From assembly GCF_047511655.1 (NCBI RefSeq), contig NC_133399.1:5335333-5399332 (forward strand): a stretch of 64,000 bases of DNA, written 5' to 3'. Below the pieces are notes generated by a model. That model was not told the origin of the DNA. It ran no database searches and saw nothing but the letters and a program-made list of their open reading frames with translations. This stretch comes from Castor canadensis. Lineage: Eukaryota > Chordata > Mammalia > Rodentia > Castoridae. This document shows positions 1-12,050 of the stretch, piece by piece. The position numbers and the translations under genes were made by a program. Position 1 is the stretch's first letter; each line of letters opens with the position of its first letter.

Positions 1-455
1 AGCAGGAGACCACCTAGTTTCCAAGTGGGAAGCAATGCGTTCTAACCCTAACCCCACCATGAAAAACAACCACCACTGAACCCCCACAAAATGATCAGAA
101 AGAGGGGAGAGGACTGGAAGAATATCTGATAGGGTGGACATGATTAAGACATGATCAATGCATATATGGAAATGTCAGATTGAAGCCACTGATTTGTACA
201 AGTAATTAGACATAGTAGTTTAAAAAAAATACAGTTACATTATCAGAGATAAACAACATGACAATGTAGCAGAAAAAATCATCTCCAATACAGGCAATGC
301 AAAAGTGTAATGTGCACAGTGAAATGAACACATGGCACAAAAAATGACCAAAACAGGTTTAACTAAAGATAAAACACCATTGGAAGTATTACCAGCAGAC
401 ATGGTAGGAGGATGAAGGTTAGTGACCCTGCCCAGGATAAAAACTCACTGAAGCA

Positions 456-560
456 AAAAGGGATGGAGTTGTGGTTCAAATGGTAGAGCAACTGCCTAGC
501 AAACTCTAGGGCGAGACTTTAAACCCCCAGTACCACAAAACAAGAAGAGAAAACAAAAAG
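456..560 (+). repeat. ID-like SINE
   Basis: Contains the element's tRNA-like core: GGTTCAAATGGTAGAGCAAC, then CTGCCTAGCAA, then CCCCCAGTACCAC with an A-rich tail. Confidence 0.75.
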
Positions 561-593
561 TATGAAATGTAAAACAAGATCCGTGACCTTGGT

Positions 594-1568
594 TGTGGAG
601 AGTGGATTATGAGAAGCCTAGGAGAACTGGACATAAGCAAGGCGAGATGTAGCTCAATTGCTTTTGTCTGTAGGCTGAGATTGGCCCAGACAGCAGAACA
701 CGTGCCTTCTAGGTTGTTTACATTCAGAGAAGCAGGCATGCATTTTTCTCCTGTTACAACATCAAGAACCACTGCTCCACCCTGCCTACCACTGTGTATA
801 AAAGACTTGCTGAAGGAGGATGTTAGGCTTTTTGTTTTGGGGATTTTTGCTTTGAGGGATTTTTGCTTTAGGAATTTTTGCTTTTGGGCTGAAGGGAGGC
901 TTTGTGGCTTTTGGATGGAGGGAGGTTTTTTTATGTGGGAGACTTTGGAAGGGAATTCTTGAAGGAAAAGGATTGCTGAAGGGAAAGTGTTGCAGGGAGA
1001 CTGCTGAAGGGAAAGAATTGCTAAACGGTGTTGATAGAAAGGCTGCACCAGAACTTTATACATAGGCTTTCAAAACCTAAGCTAAAGAAAAACTAAAGAG
1101 AACATGGGACAGTGCAGGTCTGGGCACTGAGGCTTTAAGAAAGCTAAAGAGAGAACAGTGCAAGTCTGGGGGCAAAGAATTTAAGAGAGAGATTATGCAA
1201 AAGAACAGCTAAGAGAAAACATGGGATAGTGTGAGTCTAATGAAAGAGACTTTAAAAAACAGAAACAAAGACTTTAAAAGTAGGTTTTAAGGAAAGACTT
1301 TAGAAGCAAGGTTTTAAAGAACTGTAAAGGAGTAAGCCCTTAAAGAATAGAGAAAAGAAGCAGAGTAAATGAAGAGAATAATACAATGAGGGTGATGTGT
1401 CTCCACCCAAGTGCCCAACACACCTGATCCCACTTTTTGTCTGTCTTTCCTGTGTCTTTTCTGAATCTCCAGTCACCCCCACCCCATTAAGCCCCGTTAA
1501 GTTCAGTAATAACCAGGAGGAAGAGAAAGCTCACTACAACAAAGGAGTGAGAAAAAGCTCACTCCACT
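594..1568 (+). mobile_element. Solo LTR, copy A (class I ERV-like family)
   Basis: The terminal sequence is TGTGGA at the left, with TCCACT (from TCCACA) at the right. The 4-bp target-site duplication TGGT is exact at 590-593 and 1569-1572. Internal TATAAAAG at about 798-805 suggests the + orientation. The same sequence occurs inverted at 17218-18075 and 32595-33575. Length is 975 bp. A 4-bp duplication is usual for gammaretrovirus-like (ERV1) elements. The 185-codon and 117-codon frames inside it are non-genic. Confidence 0.8.
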
Positions 1569-2071
1569 TGGTTTACTCATTAGTCAAGCAAAGTGATCAC
1601 CATAACAATTAATCTCCTCCTGAAACAAATGCCAGCCCACTAATACACTTAATGAATCACATAGTAAGTTCTGGTGTGTGGAGAGATTTATTAGAACAAA
1701 TTATTTTACAGTTTATTTGAGATAAGGCATCGTCCTTTTGTTCTCTTCCAAGCAAGCACTCATGCCAGCATGACAGATTATTGGTATGCTGACTGACGGA
1801 CAAATGATGATTGAAATAATTATTGCCAAATAAGGAAGTGAAATTTATATGAGGAAAAAGCAGCATTACCTGTAAGCATATGATGGTGACACTCAATATG
1901 AAAGGAAAAATTTGGCAAACATCCAAACTTGCTTGTACTGATGATTATGAAAGAATGCTTCAAATACCTTCCCAGTAAATGAAGGCTGAGATTGGGTGGA
2001 TTGTATTTTGGAGCGAATCTGGACAAATATTTCATTCTGGAGAACCCCTTCTCCAATATAAACAGACGAAA

Positions 2072-2520
2072 ATGTATTAGAGGTGTGGCTCAGGCCATAT
2101 AGCCCCTGCTTTGGAAGTGTGAAGCCCTGGGCTCAAACCCATCTTATCAAAAAATAATTACAAACACAGAGTTCAAAAATCTCATTTAATAAGCAACTGA
2201 GCAAGCTTACAGTGGCTTGTGCCTATAGTCCTAGATCCTCAGCTTAAGGTTCAAAGACGGTTGACTTTTGAAACCAGATCAGGCAAGGAATTGTGACACA
2301 CTATCTCAATAAAGCTCAGTATAAAACTGGGATGGCAGAGTGGTTCTAATCATTGAGTGCCAGACTATCAAGCAAGAGGCCTTGAGTTAAAACCCTGTTA
2401 CTTCCAAACAAAACAAGACAAGACAAAACAACCAAGTGATGGGCTGAGGTATGGCTGAAATGGTGGAACATCTGTTTTGCAAGCACAAGCCCTGACTACA
2501 AATGCCAGTCCCAACAAATC
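2072..2520 (+). repeat. Three adjacent SINEs (ID-like, dimer, ID-like)
   Basis: ID-like copies lie at about 2072-2160 and 2435-2520, and a dimeric B1-plus-ID copy at about 2190-2410. All have the GAGTTCAAACC-type B box in diverged form and A-rich tails. Confidence 0.7.
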
Positions 2521-2847
2521 AATAACAAACAAGCAAAATAATGTCTGCTAAACAGAAAGTGTGTATCTCTTATAAGTTTAGGTGATATACGTTCTGGGGT
2601 ATTCTGCATAAATTAGTTTGCATGAAGTTCTTCATAAAACTTGTATGACTCATAAAAAATAAATTTTCCTAAAGTGTTGAATGTCATGTTGGGTTGTGTT
2701 TCGATGGTGGGTGCACTCTTAGACCTGAGCCAACTGAAGACTTTTGCCCATTTCTTCTCTTCAGGATTTCTCAGCACAGCAGCTCTTCTATGATTGTTAA
2801 TTCAACAGAGAAACTTGTAGGAGTTCCCACAAATTTTACATTAAACT

Positions 2848-3050
2848 TTCTCCTGGCACTCACATCTGTTATACTAGCTACATAGGAGGTAGAGATCAGA
2901 AGGATCACTGTTCAAAGTTCATGGAACCTTATCACTAAAATATCCAACACACACAAAAAAAAGGGCTGGTGGAGTGGCTCGTGTGGTAGAGCCCCTGTCT
3001 ACCGAGGGCAGGGCACTGAGTTCAATCACCACTAGTTACTTCAAAAAATA
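2848..3050 (+). repeat. Dimeric B1-ID SINE
   Basis: The left half has CTAGCTACATAGGAGG and AGATCAGAAGGATCAC; the right half has GGGCTGGTGGAGTGGCTCG and the diverged GAGTTCAATCACC. Confidence 0.8.
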
Positions 3051-3937
3051 TCCTCACTTTTCATTGTCACATTCCTATGAAAGATCATGTGATAATGATG
3101 ACTTTGCACATTGTATATTAAGAGGCAACATGCTAGAAAGGCAGCTGCTATCGGCACACTGAGGGAACTTGACTCTCCCGGTGCACACCAACATGTATGA
3201 GTGAAATGAGTCAAGGAAGCTTAATCCAATCCTTTGAACATGACGTGAGGACAATTCTCTTTTCATTTAGGGTTGGTGAACAGATAGAGGTGCTGGATAG
3301 TTGGGGTCTCCAGGTGGTATCTGCAAGGTCCTCACATCCCCTTCCTGTACCTTGTCCTATGCACTTGTTACATGTAGATCTTGTTGGGGTGTATCTTTTT
3401 TTTTTAATCAAAAAGTGGTCATAGTAAATATTTTCCAGAGTCTCAATACTTACCTTAGCAGAATAACAAACATGAAGGGGTAAGATTGTGAGAGTGTGAT
3501 ATTGTAGCCATGCTGTGCAGAAATGTGTGTAACCTGGATACACAATTCATTGACTGTCGTCTGATGCTGATGTCATCTTGAGAGTGAGCACAAAAACTTT
3601 AGAATGAGATACTATCTTCTGCTAGTGTAAGAATTCAGTAGAAATGTTGGAAATACTCCACTATGGATAGTTTCTGAGTGTCCCTGTGGAAACAAACCAC
3701 ACACTTAGTGTGAGAAGTGGCCTGCGTAAACACAGATCATTTCCACACTCCTTCTGTGCAATATGAAACAGTGTCTGTCCTGTCCCTGAAGTCAGTCCTA
3801 AATCTGACTACTCACCCCATTCTGGGAACCCACACCCACCACAGAACACTCTGGGCCTCCCAAATCCTCTATAGTTTATTCTCCTCCCAGCAGCAAGAGA
3901 GAACTCTGTACATACAGCAACGTGAGTGCATACTCAT
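3050..3937. other. No gene seen; unassigned sequence
   Basis: Unique-looking sequence with several short overlapping frames on both strands that show no domain, no codon bias that I can judge and no paralogue in the window. A T-run lies near 3392. Confidence 0.5.
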
Positions 3938-4122
3938 TTTTTTCTCAGTACTGGTACTTGAACTCAGGGCCTTCACCTTGAGCCACACCACCAGCCCTTT
4001 TTTTGAATAGTTTTTTCAAGATATGGTCTCAAGAACAGGCTGGCTTCGAACATTGATCCTCCTGATCTCTACGTCCTGAGTAGCTAGGATTACAGGCGTA
4101 AGCACAGGTGCCTGGCCTGGTA
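3938..4122 (-). repeat. Dimeric B1-ID SINE
   Basis: On the + strand the complement is clear: TTGAACTCAGGGCC, GAGCCACACCACCAGCCC, then CCTGAGTAGCTAGGATTACA. Confidence 0.85.
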
Positions 4123-4740
4123 TACACCTTCTTAAAAGCAATCCAACACTTTGGAAAACTGGAAGTGTATCCTCCAAGTTGGCAGAGGCCTTCCTTATAT
4201 CCCCAACTTTACACATTACACTACTACATGAGGATACATGAGGGGCCATGAAGATTAAGTACCAGATGGTCATGTCATCCCCAAATGGGGAGCAAGTCAA
4301 ATATCCATGATCATGACCACCCATTGGAGTACTTTTCAGTTTCTTGTGATGTGCATTCAAAAATGTTTAGCATTTTCCACTGGCCTGGGAAAAACCTGTT
4401 CAAGTGCTCTTCATGGTCATTCATGACCTTGCCTTCCCACCTGTCTGCCTTTATGTCCCAGAACACCCTCAGGCACTTCCCACTGGCCAGGTTTGGTATG
4501 CACATCATTGTCCCTGAACTCAGTTGGCCTCTGTGTCCCTGATTCCTTGCTCTGACACTCCCCTCTACTGAGAAACCCCTCATCCATTTGCCCTTCTCAA
4601 CCAAATCTCAATTGCACATTCTTTAGGTCTCACTTTACACATCACCACCTCTGAATGCTTTGTCTAAGCACTGGACTGGGTCTTTCAATGACACTGTGGT
4701 CCTGTAGACCCTGGGGGTTCAACCACTTGAGTCACTTGAG
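4122..4740. other. No gene seen; unassigned sequence
   Basis: Between a SINE and the first promoter homology. Pyrimidine-rich, with short frames on both strands (85 and 114 codons) lacking recognisable features. Confidence 0.5.
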
Positions 4741-5491
4741 TGACTTTCATTGTGTCCTTTGATGCAGAGGCTGCTTGTGTGAGTCAGTCCAAATGTATGC
4801 TTTTCTTCTTTCTTGATTCATTTGTAGAATATTGCCTGGTCTGATTCAACTTGTGTTTCTACATCATTGGATAATTGTAGTCTATTGTTAGTATGTTTTT
4901 CTTTTCTTGACTGTATAGGTAGATCATTTGAAGAGGTGTTGAGAAAGCCTTGACCATGAAGCCACTGCCTCATGTTCACCAACTGGACATCAGGCCCTTC
5001 CTCCTGTTCCAGTGTGATGTCTCTTGGCCTAGGTCTCCCATTTACCCTGTTGTCAGAAGATGTCCCCAAGGAATTCCCACTTACAAATCCACTTCCATGA
5101 GGAGAAAGAAGTGAGAGTCCAGTGAGTTCAGGAAGAAGGAAGCCATCCTCAATTGCCAGGAGCCTGGTCTGATTCAATGTACTTTCCCCTAGTTGGAATG
5201 CAGGGATAGAAGTAGTGGCTGGAACATGCTATTTTGCCTTCTTTTGGCTAGGTATGGATCGCTTCTCCTGTCACTCAAGACTATGAATAGAGCAGTAGCC
5301 AATCAGAGTAGGAGGAGCTGTCCTATCAGGCGCGCAAGAGGGGTAATGGTCTGCCCCCAGGGGCTACTGCCATTGTTGCGTCACTGACCTGACTATTGTG
5401 AGGTGTCAAGCAGCTCAGAAATCGCTCTGTGACACTGACTCCAAGAGCAGGAGTGGGACAGCAGGACACCCGGCAGCCAGGAGTGGTGAGC
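4740..5491 (+). pseudogene. KZNF promoter and exon 1 copy 1, start codon lost
   Basis: This aligns along its length with 8800-9596 and 38950-39708. The first CCAAT box is kept (5299-5303), the second has become CCTAT (5322-5326), and the ATG position reads GTG (5483-5485) before a preserved donor GTGAGC. CpG-rich sequence continues to about 5704, where homology stops abruptly and L1-derived intron sequence begins. No KRAB exon follows before the next promoter copy at 8.8 kb, so it is a promoter relic. Confidence 0.75.
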
Positions 5492-5708
5492 GTGGGGCGG
5501 ATTTGTGACACGGGCGAGGAGGGAATGTTGAGAGCGACTGGGCCCCGCGTGAGCCCCGGAGTCTGCAGCAGAGTCGCCGCCGGGACCCCAAGTTCCTGTC
5601 CCTTGTCCCCGCCGGAGCCCCCTGTCCCTCCGCGCCCGCAGCCCTGCGTCTCCCCACGCCACGCGGTGCCGGTGAAGGTCGCGGGAGGCTCCCGAGTGGC
5701 CACGAAAA

Positions 5709-5925
5709 AACTTCTGCAATACTTGTCATTCCGAGTCTGGCTTATTTTGCTTAGCATCATGATCTCCATTTCCATCCGTTTGCCTGCAAGTGACATGTTT
5801 TCCTTCTTCCTGGTGAATAATATTCTATTGTGTGTACATGTCACATTTTCCTTACCCATTCATCCAGTGATGGGCACCTATTTTCATTCCATATTTGAGC
5901 TGTTGTTAATTGTATCATGATGTGA
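5709..5925 (-). mobile_element. LINE-1 3' fragment
   Basis: It matches, on the minus strand, the ORF2 end as at 48740-48950 (TGCCTGCAAGTGACAT and the host-site-like TTCTATTGTGTGTAC). It begins abruptly at the junction with CpG intron sequence near 5705. It is duplicated at 12460 and 21720. Confidence 0.7.
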
Positions 5926-6084
5926 TATGCGTAAGATGTCTGACTTGGATCCCTTACATGAGTCACTAGGTGTGTGACAGCTGGATTCACTATCTTTTAA
6001 TTACTATGTTTATATTATTCACATTTAAAGAGATTATTGATATAATTGCATTAATAACTATGACATTCCTAATTGGGTCTTTTT

Positions 6085-6140
6085 GTTTGTTTTTCCTTTC
6101 TCTCTTTCCTTCTCTCTCTCTCTTTTTTTTTTTTTTTTGG
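6085..6140. repeat. Pyrimidine simple repeat and SINE tail
   Basis: CT repeats pass into a run of more than 15 T, which is the A-tail of the minus-strand SINE that follows. Confidence 0.8.
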
Positions 6141-6365
6141 TGGTGCAGGGGTTTGAATTCAACCCCTCGTGCTAGCTAGGCAGGTGCTGTACCACTTGAG
6201 CCACATGCCCAGTCCTGTTTCTGTTGTTGTTGTTGTTTTCCGTTTATTTCCCTAGATTGAAAGAGACAGGGTCTTGCTTTGTAGCTCAGCCTGACTTTGA
6301 GGGAATGGTCCTTTCTCCTCTGCCTCCTCATTGGTGGGATTACAGGTGTGTCACCAGTCCTGGTT
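6125..6365 (-). repeat. Dimeric B1-ID SINE
   Basis: A T-run is followed by the complement of the ID-like part (CTAGGCAGGTGCTGTACCAC), a GTT repeat and the B1 part ending GGGATTACAGG. Confidence 0.8.
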
Positions 6366-6591
6366 TAACCATCTCTCCTTTATGCAATCCCAGTTCACGC
6401 CATGTATCATTTTCCTTTCAACAAAGAACTTCTTTTAAACAATTCTTTTAATTGTTGCTGTAGTAAAATATGTAGTGTAAAAATATGTAGCTTATTAGGA
6501 AGGGAATTTAGTCTAACAGGATAAAACTGAGGAAAAATGAGAGAAAAGGGAGAAACATTTCCTGTTCCTCATGCAAGAAATGGGAGTAAAG

Positions 6592-6800
6592 ACTTTTTTT
6601 TTCAGTACTAGGGTTTTAACTCAGGGCCTCACTCTCCATAGGCAGGTTCTCTACTCCTCAGTTAACCCTTTTTTGTTCTGGGTATTTTCAAGGTATGGGT
6701 TTTTGAACCATTTGCCCATGGCTGGCTTGGAATCACATTCTTCCTGATCTCTTCCTCCTGAGTAACTTGGATTACAGGCATGTAATCCAAGCAGCCCCCA
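6592..6800 (-). repeat. Dimeric B1-ID SINE
   Basis: TTCAGTACTAGGG, AACTCAGGGCC, then CTCCTGAGTAACTTGGATTAC. Its counterpart is at 13335-13535. Confidence 0.8.
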
Positions 6801-7892
6801 GCCAAGACTGCTTTTAACAATTCTTACAAAGCAGTTTTGCTGGTGATGTATATTGTTAATTTCATTTTTATCTCCTCTTCAACCTGTATAATTTCAAGTG
6901 GTTTGTTTTCATGTTAACTGATCCTTTTCTCCTGCTTGCCTAAGTGTGCCTTTAGACACTGCTGTGGTTTGTATGTGCTTTGAGTGTGTCCCCACGGGTT
7001 CAGGTGTTGGGAATTTGGGCCACAATGGGGAGGTGCTGAAAGAGGGGGAGGCCTTTCAGAGGCAGGGACTAGTGGGAGAGGTCTCAAGACTGGCCTTTCT
7101 CCCCTTCTCTGGTTTCCAGTCCAGGCATGTGATTGCTTCTTCTGTCTCAAGCTGCTGCCAAGGTGTGTCTGCCATGCAGTCCTCAGCAGAGCCCAGCTGA
7201 TGCCAAGGCTGTACCCTTAAATCTCCACAGGTGTGAGCTAAATTAACCTCTGTTGTTTAGGAAGTTCCCATTTCATGTCTTCTGTGCTGAGGAGAAATGT
7301 ACTATGTGGTTCATATTGGTTGTCAACGTAACTGGGTTGAGCAATGCCTAAGGTGGTTGTAGGCCACACCTCTGGGGGTGACTGGGAGGATATTTACAGA
7401 GAGGATTGGATCCTGACGGTTCTGACCAAATTAATGGAGATTATTATCGCCTTGATTTTTTGTGGTCCTGGATCCTTTTTCATTCTGTATTATTTTACTC
7501 ATATATCCTTTTCCTAGTTTTCTTTTGTTCTTTTACTCTGTCTATACAAGTTGAGCATGAACACACTTGTTTTAAAGTTCTTATGTAGCTCAGTGTCTGA
7601 GGCTTCTAAAAGGTGGTATATTAATAAGCCATGTCTTCCTCAGTCTCTGTATTCTGTGTTTTTGGTGTTGTAGAAAAGTGGAGATTTGGATTATCTAACT
7701 GTGTAAACTAGAAATCAGATTCTCTTAGTTTTTCTTGAAGGCTTTTGTTGAAGGTTGTAGTTGTTAGTTTATTTAGATAATTTTTTGTGGTATTTTTGGC
7801 AGTGAAAATATTAATTATGTTGTGTACTCATTAACGTTTTTTCCTTGGCTTTGTATTTACTTATTTTGTTTGTTCATTTGTTTATTTATTTA

Positions 7893-8088
7893 TGGTACTA
7901 TGGTTTGAACTCAGGACCTCCCACTTGCTGTGCAGGTGCTCTACCATGAGAGCCTGATTTTGTATTGTGTATTTTTGAGATAGGATCTCTTGAGCATTCT
8001 GCTCAAGCTGGCTGTGTACCACAATTCTCCTGATCGCTTCCTCCTGAGTATCCAGTATTGTAGGGATGTCACTGGCACCTGGCTCTTT
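7893..8088 (-). repeat. Dimeric B1-ID SINE
   Basis: GGTACTATGGTTTGAACTCA to GGCACCTGGC. Its counterpart is at 14588-14795. Confidence 0.85.
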
Positions 8089-8700
8089 GTAACTTCCATA
8101 TGACCGTTCACTTTATTAAATGCATCATATTCTTCAGTTCCATCCATTTACTTCCAAACAAGAAAATTTCATTATTCTTCATTGCTAAACAAAGTTCCAT
8201 TGTACATAAATTCCACATTTTCTTAACCCATTCATCATTTGTAGGGAATCTGGACTGTGTCTATATCTTGGCTGTTGTGAATAGTGTTGCTATGAATATG
8301 GGTGTGCAAGTTTCTTTATTGTAACCTGACTTGCATTCCTTTGGGATATGCCTATTTGTGGTATTGCTGGACCATATGACAGTTCTATTTTTAGTTTTCT
8401 GAGGAGCCCCCATATTGTTTTTCCACAGTGGTGTTCTAATTTACATTCCCACCAGTAGTGTATGGGAGTTCCTTTCCCCCTACAGTCTTGCCAATTTTTG
8501 TTGTTTGTGTTCTTGATGGTAGCCACTCTAACAGGAGTGAGGTGGAATCTCACCCTGTTTTGATTTGCTTTTGTTCAGGGATGTTGAGAATTTCTTCATG
8601 TGTTTTTTTGGCCATTTGTTCTTCCTTTTTAAAATTTCTGTTCAATTCATTGCCTATTTCTCTATTGTGTCATTGATTCTTTGGGAGAATGTATATATAT
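8088..8700 (-). mobile_element. LINE-1 ORF2 3'-end fragment
   Basis: Reverse-strand translation gives degraded ORF2 C-terminal text ([15 protein letters not shown] and YWWECKLEHHCGKTIW), the same region as 48850-49310. It is followed by an AT dinucleotide-rich stretch at 8685-8720. A duplicate lies at 14790-15400 and another at 23800-24400. Confidence 0.85.
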
Positions 8701-8720
8701 TATATTATATATATGTAATT
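8685..8720. repeat. AT-rich simple repeat
   Basis: TATATATTATATTATATATA-type sequence between an L1 fragment and a minus-strand SINE remnant (8740-8795). Confidence 0.8.
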
Positions 8721-8794
8721 TCATTTAATTATTTTTTGTGGCACTAGGAATTGAACTCAGAGCCTCATGCTTGCAGGCAGGTCCTCAACAACTT

Positions 8795-9596
8795 GAGTTA
8801 CTTTCATTGTCACTTTGATGTGAGGCTGCCTGTCTGAGTCAATTCAAATGTTTGCTTTTCCTCTTTCTTGATTCCTTTGTACAATATCGTTGCCATGTAA
8901 ATTCCGTTTTGCCATGCATTGGATAACTGTAGTCCATTTTTTGTGTGTTTTTCCTTTCCTGGCTGAATATAGGTAGATCATTTGAAGCGGTATTGAGAAA
9001 GCCTTGACCATGAAGCCACTGCCTTATGTTCAATTCATCAATTGGACATCAGGCCCTTCCTCCTCTTCCACTGTGATGTCTCTTGGCCTAGGTCTCCCAT
9101 TTCCCCTGTTGTCAGAGGATGTCCCCATGGGTCAGAGTCTGGAATTCCCACTTATAAACCCACTTCCATGAGGAGAAGGCAGTAAGAGCCCAGTGAGTTC
9201 AGGAAGAAGAAGGAAGCCGTCCTCAATTGCCAGGAGCCTGGTCTGATTCAATGCACAGGCTGTGCCAGGTCAGCTCCAAGTTGGAGTCCAGAGCTGGAAA
9301 ACAGCTGCAGCTAGAACCTGTCATTTTGCCTCCTCTTGGCTAGGAATGGATTGCTTCTCCTGTCACTCAGGGCTATGGCCAGAGCAGTAGCCAATCAGAG
9401 CCGCAGAAGCTGTCCAATCAGGAGTGCCTGTGGGGCAAAGGCCCGCCCCCATCATAGGTACTTCCTTTCTGGCACCGCCTTTGTTGCGTCACTGACCCGG
9501 CAGTTGTGAGGTGTCAGGCGGCCCAGCTTCTGTCACTTCCTCACCATTCCAGCAGTAGTGGGACAGCCGGACACCCGGCAGTGAGGAATGGTGAGC
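8795..9596 (+). promoter_or_regulatory. KZNF promoter and exon 1 copy 2, apparently intact
   Basis: Both CCAAT boxes are present (9391-9395 and 9414-9418), the ATG is intact (9588-9590), and the donor GTGAGC follows at 9591. CpG-rich sequence runs to about 9880. The next KRAB exon downstream (18847) has an internal deletion, so this promoter has no intact partner of its own. It could still start transcripts, including read-through ones that splice to a later KRAB exon; that is inference. Confidence 0.7.
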
Positions 9597-9899
9597 GTCG
9601 GGGTGGATCTGTGACACAGGCGAGGAGGGGATGTTGAGAACGACTGGGCCCCGCGTGAGCCCCGGAGTCTGCGGCAGAGTCGCCGCCGGGACCCCAAGTT
9701 CCTGTCCCTTGTCCCCGCCGGAGCCCCCTGTCCCTCCGCGCCCGCAGCCCCGCGTCTCCCCACAGCGCGGTGCCGGCGGAGGTGGCGGGAGGCTCCCGAG
9801 TGGCCGCGGGGTCCGTGCGGGAGGAGCGGGGTCCTTGGGGTCCCCGTCCCCATCGCGGCGCAGACCTGAGCGCCCCGAGTTTCCTTATGTAGGAAGCGG

Positions 9900-12050
9900 G
9901 GTTCCTCCGACATAATCCATATCCTCCTTTGCTGTGAGTGGACAGTGTTTACAAATGATGGTGGGGCGACAGCTCCAAGTGCAAGGCCTGCAGGGTCTCA
10001 AGGGCGAGGCCGAGCAGGGCTGTGTTTTCTTGGGAGCAGCAAACAGGAGAACGAATGGGGAGAGGAGAACGATTTAGGGAGCAGCATCAGATCCTAAGAC
10101 AGTCCCTGATGTCACCTGTCCTTTGGGTGAGAGTAAAACAAGGGTCCTGTGCTGACTGAGGTTGGGGATGGTCAGAGATCACAGGCCCAGAGGGAGGAAA
10201 TTTGAGGAACCTCTGTTTAGCCTGTGCCTGGTTTTGTCTTAGATTTAAGTGTTCAAAGGCAGGACAGGTCATCCAACTGCAGAGGAAGGTGTTTCTTTGC
10301 ACAATGATGGGACTTGATTTCTTTTCCCTTTCCTATTTAACAGGACTGCAAGATTGGTTCCAATTGAACTGCTAGCAGTTTGGTTTTACATCCACAGAGC
10401 TGGCAAGTCAGAATGCAAGTTGTGCCCATTGAGAAAGTCTGAGGGTCAGATGCAGAGCCTTTGCCTTACTGCTAACAGTGCAGGACCCCTAGAGAGCTTC
10501 AGGAAGGGGACAGTTTAGTCTATGGTGCAATCACATGCTTGGACTGGCATCTGCAGTGGGAACATGTTGGGAACTGAGCCCTGACCTTGTGGAATCTGTT
10601 AATGCTGAGTGATGTCAGAGTTCAGTTGTTGGAATCCCATTTGGTGTTGCAGAATTGGTTGGTGTTTTGTATCTGAAGTGATGTCAGAAATGACACAAGT
10701 CACAGCCTTAAAGTGGCTCCCTGGCGAGTGTTTGGTGTTTAATGAGAATTGGTGTCAAAGGTCCTTTTCATGCTTGGAGGAGTGGACAGTAGGTGTGGCA
10801 GTTCTAGAATTACATTTCCTCAGGTCCCCTTTACTCAGTATCCACACATGAGCTGCCCAGTCTACACCTGCACAGTGAAAGACCTCCCCATGCTTAGAAA
10901 TGTTGTTTTGTTTCTGTTTGTGACTGGATCTTCTTTCTCTGACTGGCCCCCAACTCAGTCCTCTGGTTTCACCCGAGTCACTGAGATTATAGGCTCTGAC
11001 TGTGGCTCAAATAGTTGGTGGGACTCCAACTTGCAAATACGCTATACAAAAAAGGTCTGGCAGAGTGGCTCAAGTGACCCAGTAGTTCCCTAGCAAGTGT
11101 GAGTCCCTGAGTTCAAACTCCAGTACCGCCAAAACGATACCAAAGAAAATGTAGGAATTTTCTTTCATGATGGAGTGTAAGAGTGATTTTCTTGGTTGGA
11201 ACCCTTAGTGGGATAGAATGATGCAGCCTGGAGAAGCAAAAGGAATTCTTGAAATTGTTTCGTACTAAGGTTAAGTAAGAATTTAAACACCCATGGAGTC
11301 ACCATCCAGGTCAATATCTAGACAGTCGTCACTTCTGGTATGTCTCCCTGGTCTCATCTTCCTCCACACCCAGGGTGACCATCCATCCTAATTCTTTTCC
11401 CTCTTTTTAGAGACTAAAACGTTTTAATATTTTAATGTAGAATACTTGCATAAACCTCATACATACATAGTCTTGGAATAACCCCATTTGTTATCTTATT
11501 AGCAATGTGTACACTATAAAATAAATATGTGCAATATTTTAAAACAAATACTTCAAAATATTTAAGCAATGACCACCAAGGAAACAGACTTCAGGCACCA
11601 TGTGACATTCAGGAAGTTCTCTCTTCCTGGCATCATTCCTAATTCTTGATGCTCTTTCTAGCTTTACCCTGTAGTTGTCACAAATCAGAGTTTTGCTCTG
11701 TGTTACCTCCTTCAAGTGTTGAACAAGTTAATAATGACATTCCTTTGCCTTTAATACAGTGCTGAGAAGCATTCTCCCTGGTTCTTTGCTTGTGTGCTGC
11801 ACACGGCTGCTGGCTTAGTGATGTCTGCTCAACCAGACTAACACATCCCACCCCTTACACGATTTGGCTGGTATAAAGGTTATTTTTTCCTGTTGTTTTT
11901 AATATCATTCTTTTGTCTCCAAGTGCCAATGAGTTTTTCACACAATGGGAAAAATCCATGGTTTTATTATGGATTAATGAAATAGAAAATGTCAGTAGTG
12001 TTCATGGTTTAACCATCTGATCATTCAAATGTATATATATATATTTTTTT
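9900..12050. other. Intron-1 sequence of cassette 2; no gene seen
   Basis: Collinear in blocks with 40180-41900 and 61570-63200 (shared CAGTGTTTACAAATGA near 9940, and ATTGGTTGGTGTT near 10655 and 41185). The deletion in copy 1 removed the equivalent of about 9800-12465. Confidence 0.65.
11045..11145 (+). repeat. ID-like SINE
   Basis: GTCTGGCAGAGTGGCTCAAG, then GAGTTCAAACTCCAGTACC with an A-rich tail. Confidence 0.85.

Larger units (their letters stand above)
5706..8790. repeat. Intronic segment duplication, copy 1
   Basis: The order is L1 end, minus SINE (6130), SINE (6592), an older repeat with GGTTTGTATGTGCTTTGAG near 6965, a TTGGTTGTCAACGTAACTGG block near 7318, SINE (7893), then L1. 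The same order recurs at 12460-15420 and 21720-24500. No gene is seen. Confidence 0.75.

Noticed and set aside
506..1063. 185-codon minus-strand frame rich in Lys, Ser and Pro
   Set aside because: It lies within solo LTR copy A. The low-complexity AAAAGCC units are shared with copies B and C and are non-genic.
8088..8700. L1 fragments as independent insertions at 8.1, 14.8 and 23.8 kb
   Set aside because: They lie in the same order among the same SINEs, so they are one insertion copied by segmental duplication.
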